Below are positions 37,101-49,100 of a stretch of DNA of 64,000 bases, piece after piece. Numbering within the stretch: the stretch's first letter is position 1; each line of letters starts with the position of its first letter. A program made the translations under genes and the position numbers. Below the pieces are notes generated by a model. It made no database searches, had not been told where the DNA came from, and worked only from the letters and a program-made list of their open reading frames with translations. Origin of the DNA: Mactra quadrangularis (Eukaryota > Mollusca > Bivalvia > Venerida > Mactridae); the NCBI GenBank assembly GCA_025267735.1, contig CM046299.1:40873733-40937732 (forward strand), in the 5' to 3' direction.

Positions 37101-40100
37101 AAAGTGGATTGACTGACTGCCATGCTATGACCTATACAAGGCGTTGCTACTTCGTTAGGCCCAACAAAAAACGTGACCAAGAGGTCATGGCGCTAGATTA
37201 TAAATCAATGATATCTATCTCATAGTCGATCAATTCTTATCCGATACCCATCATATTGTTTCTTTGGGCTATACGCCATTCCATGTCTTTGTCCACATGT
37301 ACCTGGAGACCAGAAGATGGACATAAGTGATCAATCTTAGTTGTTAGAACATAAAGTAATTCAACCAATTCATTAAAGGTTTAATGAACGTCACGCAAAT
37401 TATTTTCTTCTTCGGTCATCCCTCACACAGAGTTGCTATGCTTCCTTCGCAGCTCAGTGAATACCGTTACTTCACAAAGTACCGAGAAAGAAACATTAGC
37501 CGATGCACAGGAGAGGACGATAGTTGCCAAAAAAGATGTGTATAATAAACATGTATTCAATGATATTATTCTTGCGAAGATAAAATGAATATGTGGTTGC
37601 TATTATGTTTGTTTATTTGATGCGTATTATGTGTTGATTGAATGAGTTTTATGGAGAGAGCGGGAAAGAAAGAGAGAAGGACAAAATATGTGTGGAAGAG
37701 TCTGTGTAGAGATAGATAATGGGGGAAGAGTAGTGGAAAGAAATTGGTGAGATGAGAGTTGGAGAGAGATAGAGAAAAAGGGGATAGAGAGAGGGGGAGA
37801 GGGGGAGAGAGAGGGGGGGAGAGAGAAGGTGAGACAGAGAAAAGGGAGAGAAAGAATGGAATGAATATGGCACAAAAGATGGCATATAGAAAAGAGAATG
37901 AGAAAAATAGAATCGTGGAAAGAGAGACAATCACCAGCGAGAGAGGAAGGGCTATGAAAATACATGTATACAGAGGTATATAGAAATAGAAAAAGTTGGG
38001 AGAGAGACGGCGTAAGCAGAAGATAACGGGAGGATGTAAGGAAATACATGTCGTTTTGCATAATTACAGTTTTATGGTAACATCTTTCATTTTGATCAGT
38101 TAGAAGAGGCATCGACGTACGCGTTTCCTTGCTCGATGTTTCGTCTTATTGTTTGATCAGGAAGTTTAATATTATATGATTACATCTGTAAACATGTTAT
38201 GTATGTGCATCCTAAATGAGGTTGTGACCTTACATGCGATCTAGAGAGTGAAAAGAGTGAAACCTAGTACTTAAATATACTATATAAGTATCCTTCTAAC
38301 TTGTATACATACGTTGTATAGTATTGTATTATAACTTTTATACGTTATTTCCTGTAATCGAACGTGAAAATTTTATGATAAGTAGAATATCTTCCTTGTT
38401 CTAAAGGTCATACATGTATAATATCTATTATAATAGTTATACAGTTTTACTTTATAACGACATCAAAACAAACTGCGTTATGTGACATCCTTTTGTTATG
38501 ATTGTGATATAAACACCATAGGCGGATCTAGCGGTGGGGGTGAGGGGAGTCCGGACCCCCCTGGAATTTTCAAAATATACTTGTTCATAAGTGTTATTTT
38601 TCTGTAAACCATTTATAAGTAGCATGAAGCTATGTTCCTTTGTGCTTAATATAGATCTTATGGTTATGTAGTTTTTAATTTTTAGTAAAAAGTGTATAAT
38701 GTAGTTGTGGTTCGAAAGCTAAGACCCCCCCCCCCTAGAAAAGTTCGGACCCCCACCCCAGGAAAAAATCCTGGATCCGCACTGAACACCATTTTGTACC
38801 AAGAGGATGTCAAGATAACTACACACATAAGTGCTTGATATCTGATCCTGAGCTTGAATGCACGAATACATCTATATAATACATGATTTGATAATTATAA
38901 TATTAAATGCACGTCATTGTGTACGTCACTAATTGGTGACAGGTTAGATGGGTGTGTGCATAAGACGGTGGTTGGTTGCACTCTTCTGGCTTCAACGTCA
39001 GGATCGTGCAAACAATGTCATGTAAATAGATGATGTAAACATCTCTAAATAAATACGCACAACGAAATGCACCAATCCGAATGTTGTTTTCCGCACAGGA
39101 ACTGGATCATATGTCTGTTAGAAGCTTAGAAATTCTTGTGTCTGTCGTAGCAGACGATCTGGTTGAATTCTATCCATAGAATGACGAAACTATTTGCAGA
39201 CTTTGTACATAAGAAGTATTAGAGTCTCAAATTATGATAGGTATTTTTTGTGTGGCCTATAATCCCATATTATTATGTTTGTGTGCTGTTTAAGGTACGC
39301 TTTCACAGATTTCAACTTAAATATCAACTTTTTCTAAAACTATCACAATTGTTTGGAACTATTTTTGTAAGCAGGAAAGTAGTGTTCTGATAATGAAAAT
39401 TGGAGTGCAAATTGACATACAGCTACAAATGATGGTGTTTCATCCCGGTATAGACTTTTAGTGCATTTTTGTGACTTTTATTGTATATTTCTTGCGACAT
39501 ATAGGTCAATTTGTCTTAAAATAATTGGAATCAATATTTTTTACACAATCACTAAAGGATATTTTGAAAATATAGAAAAAAATCTGTGAACTAGTACCTT
39601 TAAACCAAATACAGCTTAACGTTCAAACTGCATAGTTTACAATAAATTTTAATTATTTAAAGACCAAGTGCATGCACACACACGTTAACTTTCCTACTGC
39701 TTAAATTTTCATTATTATTTGAAGACATGTGTGTGTTCAAACCCCTTCATAGGCGGATCCAGCGGGGGGGGGGGGTCAGGGGGGTCAATTCTTTTCGGTG
39801 CTTAACATAGATTAAATGGTAAGCATCCTTTTTGCATAAATACACATTATTCTTATTAATTAAGCAGTTCAAATACTTAATACTGCATACAGATACATTA
39901 TTCCTTGCATGCATTTTGACATTAAGCCTTTGGTAGCAGACCTGCTTCATAAATAAACATTTTTTATATGTAGCACTCATATTGTACACATTATCCATCA
40001 ATTGATAATATTAAAATAGGAGTTCATAAACTATTTTTAGCATTCATACTGCATAAACATACATGTGTACAATAAGCCCTTCGTAAGCATTCATTCTGTA

Positions 40101-43100
40101 CTAATGCTAATTATTACAATAACGTATGCCTAATTTACCATTCGTTCTGCATTTATACTGCATCATTACGCATTATGCTTTAAGTTCTTTAATTTATAAA
40201 GGTACTGCATGTAGTTCACAGATTTGGTTTTTTATATAATTTCAGAATACCCTTTAGCGTTTGAAATTGTGTAAAAGATATTAATTCTTATTATCTTAAG
40301 ACTAACTTACCTATATGTTGCAAGAAATATTCAATAAAAGTCACAAAAATGCACTAAAAGTGTCTATACCGTGACATACGGGGTAGATATTTATTACATG
40401 AAACACCATCATTTGTTGTTATATGTCAATTTGCACTAAAATGTTCATTATCAGAACACTTGATTCCTGCTTCCAAAAATATTTCCATACAAATTTGATA
40501 GTTTTAGAAAAAGTTGATATTTAAGTTGAAAACTGTGAAAGAGTACCTTTAATATCTAAAACGTGTTCGAAGGGAATATATTTGTGCAACCCGAATGGAC
40601 GTGATATCCATTTTTCTGTTCTTGCAGGTGAGATCACGAGTCCAGAATTCCGACTTTTCAAGGGATTGCAAGATTTTGAAGGAATTGTACAAGTAAAGCT
40701 TTATAAAGATTGGTTTAATATCTGTGCAGAGAATTTCACGGAAGAGCATGCAAAAGCTGTCTGTAAACTCACGTACGTATATTGAAGAAAACTGTTTTGT
40801 AATTAAAACAAAAAGAATAACCCAATAAGCCTTAACATTGTTGTTAACGTTTATGTCATTTTTAATTGTTCGACTTTGTCCGACAATTATATATACCACT
40901 TTTGAGAAATCAGTATAGCTTAACTACAAAAACTACTTTTTGAGGTACATGAAGGAACTCAACTCTTCAAGCATGTGTATATTACTGAGAAAAAACTAAT
41001 ATGTATAGGAATATCGTAATAATCACATAAATCAAACACTGAAATATATACAACAGTGAAGATTCCCTGTGGTGTGCCCCATTTGGAAGGACGTGATGCA
41101 TTGATCACAACCTATACGTAAACGATAAAACATATCTTGGCTAAGAGGCTTCACTCATCGCACAAATCGGCTACGCACAGAAAGTAGTGCGGTGTATGCA
41201 TGAACATAAAAAATCGTTGTATGTTTTTTTAATTATCATGATAAAATTGTAAGAAAATGCTGGCTTATAACTAAAGGAATACTAATCCATAGATAAAATG
41301 TTTCATTTAACGTGCATACTTTATTTTGGATAGTAATATTAAATTGCGAAGTTACAAAATCATACTGAATTTATTTAGTACTAAGTCTTGTAAAAATTGT
41401 CGCGTGGATTCGGGTATTTAGACATTTTGCCCATGATACTTAGCGTAGTATCGTACGGACCAGTTAGTATATGAGCATAATGTTGAACTCTAATATAGAT
41501 CTATAGAGTCAAATAGTTCCGCGTTGTATTTTTCTCATAGCTCTGATATGGTAATGAATTGAAGTAAAAAATTATGTTGCAAATTAAAAAAATATCATTA
41601 CCTGATAATTACTCATTAAATGTTTAATGGAATAAATATTAACAAAAGTTGTAGATCTTACGTCGTGTGTGACACTATTGAATGTAAACACGTTGTTCTG
41701 TTACATTTAGTAGTATATACAATTAATTTGTATGCACATTCAATTTGTACATTTCATACAACGAAAGCCCTGCAGTCTATGTTTCAAGAAACGAAATTTT
41801 ATTCCTCTTTTTTTCTCACATTTTAGCACATTAAGTGACCGAAGCACAACATGATTTCTATGTCGAACAACTCCAGTGCCTTTGGTGCTTTGATTAATAC
41901 ATGTATACGTTTGCTTCGAATCATTTTAGATTAGGTTTCATATTTAAATCCCTTCTACGAATAATTTTTAATCATGTAGGGCAGTTGTCAGTCACTGACG
42001 AAAGTATGCGCTTAGTAGTTGGTTAACAGTTAAATCCAGAGATTTAGCCTTTCTAGGAGGAGTGAGTAAGTTGACTGACCGTCGTTATATGACCTATACA
42101 ATGTGTTGCTACGGCGTTAAAGCAAACAAACAAACAATCTTTAATTATACACTTTCAATGGAGAAAATCAAACAATCGCTTCCTAGTGATAAATTGTTGT
42201 CAATAGAAATCTAAGACATCTTATTGGCAAATATATAATGTCCATCATTATTCTTGCCGCATGTATAGTCTATTAAAGTGTGTTACATAACACTGATGTT
42301 GGAAATATGATGTTTAGTTTACACATTTAAAGTGTGTAAATATACGAATAGATTAATTAACAACAAGACAAGTTTATTTCAAAGAACATCAATAAAAACA
42401 CACTATTCTATAAAGTACACTATATTTATGGCAAACAAACCGATTAATAACCTATTGTTTGGGCAAGTCCATTGTTTAAAGTACATAAACACGCATGACC
42501 TAGAATACAACCTGTAGTACTGGTTGATATTGAATAAAATCTTTAGTGACAAAACAGTAATACAATGTTTACTTCAATTTCTGCTACAGATCCAAAGCCA
42601 CTCGTTCTTCTAATGACCCTATACATGTATCTCTAGATGCGATAAGTTATTATTTTTTTATAACAGTACTTACCAAATACCCCGCCAGTGACCGAAATCT
42701 GTCCAACATGATACATTTAGGTACATTTGGGAATGACCAAATTCCAAGACGACATGAATGTCCTGCTCGTACAGAAACCTTAGCGGACTACAGAATTTGA
42801 CATTGTTGCTGTAATCCAAGAACGATTAGACCGTACCTATTCCCTAATGTTTTCAGTGTAATTAGGCATGAAATTGATTTATTTTAGACCTGATACTAGT
42901 GATTCAGATTCTGCTGAAGTTCTGGATGCAACAGAAGAAATAAATAAAACAGTGTCAACTGATGATCTTTGTTTACTTGACAAATATGGATGCGATGGTA
43001 TAAAAAGCAAAACCGACATAGAAACTAGTTACTGTAAAAGTGCTGTCATTTGTTGTCTTAATGAATTTAACTACGAAGGTAAGTCTTGATTACTACTTTT

Positions 43101-46100
43101 CTGTTGATATATAACTAATGAATTATAGCGTACTATAACATAAAATAGCATATCGACTGTACATTCTATGGAGGGTTTATGTTTGGATTGGTGAATCTTA
43201 TATCGATCCAAAGCTAACAACGGAGTTTAAAATAATTCTTTTCACACTCTAATTATTTTCAACAGAGATAAAGAAGCGTAGTTAAAGCGTATTATCTAAT
43301 TTAACTATAGCTATGCTGACTTATGTTATCGCCCTTTAAATCTTTAACAGACGTATACTGTCAAGCAATGCCACACTCACTAGGTGGAGCTGTCGACCGA
43401 TCACACATCCGCGTTCTATTTTACAAACTTAGCCTTCTGTACTGATGTCTTGGACAGACATTGTCGATTCGAAGATTCAAGAAGAAATTGTTAAAAGATT
43501 ATACATTGAAAAACTGTCTAGATATCATTACTTATAAATTTGCAACAAGGTTGTGCAAACATAACACTTATTACACTGTTTTTTTTTGATAAACGAAACG
43601 TTGACCTAGTTACGCTTCTTTCAATGTGTATGACTAAAGCACAAAATTGAGCAAAATGGAGCGAAAGAAATAGTAAGAAATATTTCCATTTTACTCAACT
43701 TATGAATGGGAACATGATGCCCAGTATTTACCGAAATATTAAATAACTTCAAATCATTCTTCCTCCAGGACTGCTTTGCTTTGATTTAATTGTGTTAATG
43801 CGGGCATGGAATTTGCACCTTAATTATTCACCATACAAATTATCTGTTTTGAATAGAAACTTTTGTGCAATGTGATCATGGGTTGAATTAGGATTAAATT
43901 CCATAGTTTTGAATCCTGTGGTTAGATGTTCCGGCAACTGCGATTCAATTAATAATTTATGTTATGTAATTTAATAAAATTGATGTATAATTTGAAAATC
44001 TAGAAACATAGCAAAAAAGCAAAGCACAGCTAAAGGATCACTAAATAAACAGTTATTTAATTTTCGATCAATGGTGTTTCTAATTAGGTCTACAAAGCAA
44101 AAATATCTCTCCACACTTCTAATGGGCTATGCATTATATATCAAATTTACAATACTTATATCATAAGCTCAACGTTTTGCTTGCGGAAGATAAATGAATT
44201 TCTCTGAAAGAAGACAAGCTTAATTAGAGACTTTAGTTAGTTATCTTTCCCTGATAAAATCTGAAGCAATCCAATTGGTAAGTTGGTCCTTACAGTTGGA
44301 ATCCTCGGATTTTATGCTTGAATTGCTATGTAAGGATAACATAATATTTCACCTAATATCTTTATTGTTAATGAAGATATTATAGAAGTGATCACATTTA
44401 GATAGTCCTTTATCCTAAAAATACTTAGCTTGAATTTCAAACAAATTAAATGATCTACAAAAAAGTTATTTAAGATTAATTTTGGCCAATTCACATTGAA
44501 AAGTAAGGGTAAAATCCGAATAATCCAACTAATTGGACCTACCTATTTAAGGAGTATACAAGGGGAAATAACTGACTGAAGTCCCTTTTCATATAAGAGT
44601 ATGTAAAGATAAAATATACAGTGTTTATAGTATAAGCCGAATGTTATGACATATTTTAAAGATTAAATAAGATGCTAGTAAAATATGGAAAATGTCTTTT
44701 TTGTAGTTGAATAAATTTATGAATAAATGACATTCCATATTATATATTGCAGTTGGTTGCAGTGGAAACTGGTTCTACGTTCACGAACAGGCTGCACATC
44801 GCACGGTTATGAAGCCGACGAGTTTTTCTTTGCTTAACAAATATAATTTTACGAATGATAGTAACTTTGATAAATTTTGGACAACCTCAGCACTAGCAGG
44901 TAATTTTGCGAATTTACAACAACCCTCTCTGTTTCACCTGGTGCTTGAGGTGACTGGGTTTTATTGGTTTTATACTTATTTATTTTAGCTCGATTGTGAA
45001 ACTAGTTCTTCCAACTTAGATTAATCACTTTAAAGTCCGCTTCCTGATCCCCCAGTTCTGAGCTAGTAGGATAAAGTTTCTTGCCCAAGAAACAACGGGG
45101 TAGGGTTTTGGATGGGATTCAAACCAACGCGGAGCTGGCTGTCCTATGATTACCAGTCCACCGTCGTAACCTCTCAGCCATGCCAACTCATGAAGAGAGT
45201 GCAGAGGGTATCTATATGGGCTAGCTTTTAGCTTTACAGCGCGCCGTTTCTATTGGCAGACCATACGTTTAAGGACCCTTTTGAACGGTTGGCTCAACCA
45301 GTTGATGTATTTGTATTTGTAGGCGTTTACGTGGTAAGTATGGATCTACGAAGTAGGATTGCTACCGAAATCTTTTCAGTGCTACATTTTCATTCAGGCA
45401 CCGACCGGGCAATACTATGGCTCAACTATTTTCGAAAATGTTTGTTAGTGGACTTAACAAAAAACGAACTTGTTGTAAGATTGATTTACGCTTCGTTAGA
45501 ATCTGACATTGTGTTCTCATTTGTAATAGTATGACGAGATGCCATTCTTAAATGGTATAGGCTATGTCACATTCAATTTCTTTTATCTAAAAATCGAATG
45601 TCCACTGTGTATGAAAGCTTTAGGACAGTGCATCTTTAACATTATTGGCTTAATTGTAGCAAAATAAATTTACAAAATATTAGTTAAAAAAGACAGACAG
45701 CTGAATATCGATAAAATAAATTATATTTTGAATGCCATAAAATGCAATTGTCTGTATTTTAATAGACTTTTAATATATTTAAGTATACAGTTGTATTTAC
45801 GTTTACGCTTCTTCCCAAACACTGGTATAAGTGGGACGTGATGTTTGGTTTATACGGTTAAACCGTGTAGATACACAATTCGAATTACCTTATGACAAGG
45901 CAAGTTTTTTAAGAACAAAATATTCAATTTTACGAGCTATGCATATTTCAAAGGTTAAGAAGTAAAGAGTACACAGTATGTATTATTGTGATTGGCGTGA
46001 CCCTAGTCGTGTGCAATGATCCTTAGAGTTTTATAAATACTTATTCTGTCAAGCAATTTATTATTAGGTATATACATTGTATTTATACAATTTAGGTTAA

Positions 46101-49100
46101 ATCTCGGTGATATAAAATGGGAATAATCTAAATACGAATAAGCTTATGCTCCATCCAGAATACATCTTTATTGTTCACATTTAATACCCAATGGCTTTCA
46201 ACTATCTTAGCAGACGTATTATATGCTACATTGTTTAAGTGTTTAAATAAAGCCACTGATGAATGCAATATGACTGAAAATGTCGAAATACGGTAAAAGC
46301 ACCAAAAAACTTTAGTTTTTAAACATTACAACGTGTGTTTGATTTTTAAAAATTGTACATATATTTGCAGAACTGCCAACTAACATTAGCTATAATTTAC
46401 TAGATGACGATAGGGTAATGAAGTGCACAAATGAATGTCTTCTAAGCAATAAGTTAGATCTTGTTATTGTAAAGGTAATAATGTGATTTTATTTTTTACA
46501 TAAGTGATACTGATTCCTATGCAAGTGATACTGATTCCTATGCAGAAATATATTCAAAAAGTAAAATTCTTTGTCAGAATTCTTTTTTTTTCAAAATCGC
46601 AGTAAAGCTGTTTCGCAACAGTTGGCAAATAAACATGAATATATTATTTTCACTTAAAGTACCTTATCATAACACTATAAGCTCTTTTGTAGACTTTGTT
46701 TTATATCATCTACTGCGGCAAATTAATGCACATTTATTACATATCATAAATACGACTCTTTATCTCTAAACTTTCAGTTTGACTCATGTGAGTGTACAAA
46801 CAGTTCTACAAATATCACAGATTCAAGAATATTTGAGATTGTTGATATAAACAAAGACTATACTGTAAATATATGTATAGCAGCTACCGTGAAAGGGAAA
46901 AATATTACCTTAGAAGCCGAGTACTGTAACAGAACAAACCGAGACCAACGATTTAAATTGAGTAAGTTTTATAGAAGCCAATGACAGTTAAATATTTATT
47001 GATCATTAGTTATAGTACATGAATTTTTTCCATTGCACTGATATATTAATAAGATGTATTTGAAAGACCCGGACCATTAGCGCAGTTGGTAGTGTGCCTG
47101 GATTTCAAATGTAGTACGGATTTGAATCCAGCCCTTGGCGGTTATACCCATCTATAGAATTTATACAATAATGTCAATTTTCATCCATTAATAAGGTATA
47201 TTGAGAAGTTGCTAGCCTTGTTAAACATTGAAAGACTCTTAAACTTATACTTAAGTAAAATACATTTAAAGGAAAATTAAAATGTTATAAATTAGCTGCC
47301 TGATAAAAGAGTAATGCAAAATTTTTCATGGATGTTTATTACCAATGCGAGTCAATTTTTTTCAAGTGAATTTAAGTTCACAGACAGTCAATTTGAAGCT
47401 ACACGTACACAGATTTAACTAAGTAATTAACTTTTTCTAAACCCAAAATATTGTACGGAAACATATTGGGACCAGTAAAGCTGAGTTTTTATTATAACAC
47501 TAATGTTTAAATCGAAAGATAAGCGAGTTCATTTTACGAACTTAAATGCTCAAGAAGTTGTAAATTGGAACATGTATGGAAACAATAAGCCTTACTAACA
47601 TGGGTTTGGATTTTTAAAAGGTTAAGACTTAACAACAGAATCTGATGTGTTATAATTTTGACAATCATTTCAGGCTTACTACGTAAACCAGACACTTTCA
47701 AGACGACAACAAAGTCACTGTCAAAAGTATCACCAAACGGAGATATGCCAGCACATAGGTATGTTAACTGTCAAATACAATATCGCTGATGAAATTGCAT
47801 GTGTAAATGAAATGACAGAACAATACAATACTAGATATATTTTATTTCAATTACGATCACATATCTCATGAGAAATGTTGTCTGAAGACATCTAGCTATT
47901 ATTATTGTTTATTGATATTTGGGGAAAAAAACACTTAAAATAATAAAACACAATTTTTCAATTCCAGTGACACAATTACACTATTTTGTAATTGTATTAA
48001 TAAAGCCACACTTCAGGTACACGCATTGGGATTTTGTACATTAGTGTAAAATGTAGTTTCGAAAAATGAGATTCAGTTATAAAAATGTCACAGTCATGCA
48101 AAAGAATCCATATTGGGTATTTGGTATCGGCAGAGGCTTTGTTGATAGACGGTTTAGCAACTTTATCAAATATTTATATATATATTTCTTTGTAAGAATG
48201 TATACCAGCACACTAACATATCAAATGACCAGTTTCTTAAACATATTGCTAGCTATTTCTTTGCCCCCCGGTACCCTTGGTTTGTTATCACATACTTACT
48301 TTTGGTGTAGCAAAGATACCAGAGGACAAAGCGAAAGTTAGCAATATCATAAGGAAACTGACCTAAGGTTACATCGTGCCGTTTAAAGATGTTCTAGTTT
48401 TCTTTCTAACAAGAATGTTTCTATTTATATGTTCTACATCTAAAATCATTAAGGAAAATAATAAGTTTTATAGTTTAGGGCGTTTGCTTAATTTGTGATT
48501 GGAGAGGACTTGATTCTCCTTGTCAATGCGGAAATTAAATAAAGTGAAGTTCAAGTAATACTACATGTATATAAGCCCCGGTTTTACATGCTTAATGATA
48601 TATGATCTGTCTAAATATAATTTATTTTATATGAACAATTAATTAACTACTTATTGTAAAGCGACAGATTTTTGGCGTATCGGATACTAAACAATTAACT
48701 TTTAAGTGGCTTTATCAAGTGTCTTTATTGTCCCTTTTGCTTTCCTTGAAATGGTTGATAGTTCAATTATGATAAACACGTTACTATGACATCTGGCTTC
48801 AAATAGAACATTGTATAACTATTTCTGCTTATTTTTGCAGGACAACAGCAAAAACTACCGTGTCAGTTAATGCTGAAACAACGATTAGTCAAACTGTGTC
48901 TAGTCCACTTACTACCCCAATTGACTCCGCTGAAAGTAACGGTTAGTCTATTAGAAAATTTTAAAACTTATTCAATCTCCAGTATTTCTATGTATTATTA
49001 ATGTTAAACTAAATGTTAGCAACGAAGGTGGTGGTTGTAATAAATAGCGGGCGTGACCAAGTTGTAACGATGTTGGGCAGGTAATCATCGGTTAGCAAGC

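Larger units (their letters stand above)
35320..45930. repeat. Three-copy repeat dispersed in the receptor gene introns
   Basis: Copies near 35325-35425, 42288-42390 and 45818-45920 share ACACTGATnTTGG, a TTTAGTTTACAC-like block, GTAGATACA and AACAAGACAAGTTTAT-like sequence in the same order and orientation. The span covers all copies; the sequence between them is not repeat. Confidence 0.5.

Noticed and set aside
37566..38112. Overlapping Ser/Pro/Leu-rich frames on the minus strand
   Set aside because: They are translations of the GA-rich tract; three frames are open at once, as expected from composition.
42667..42800. Extra receptor exon resembling the second half of an SRCR domain
   Set aside because: An open frame with HECPARTETLADYRI follows an AG, but it ends in TGA and its possible exits do not match the entry phase of exon 3. 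Splicing exon 2 directly to exon 3 keeps frame and supplies the expected cysteines. It may be a dead exon duplicate.
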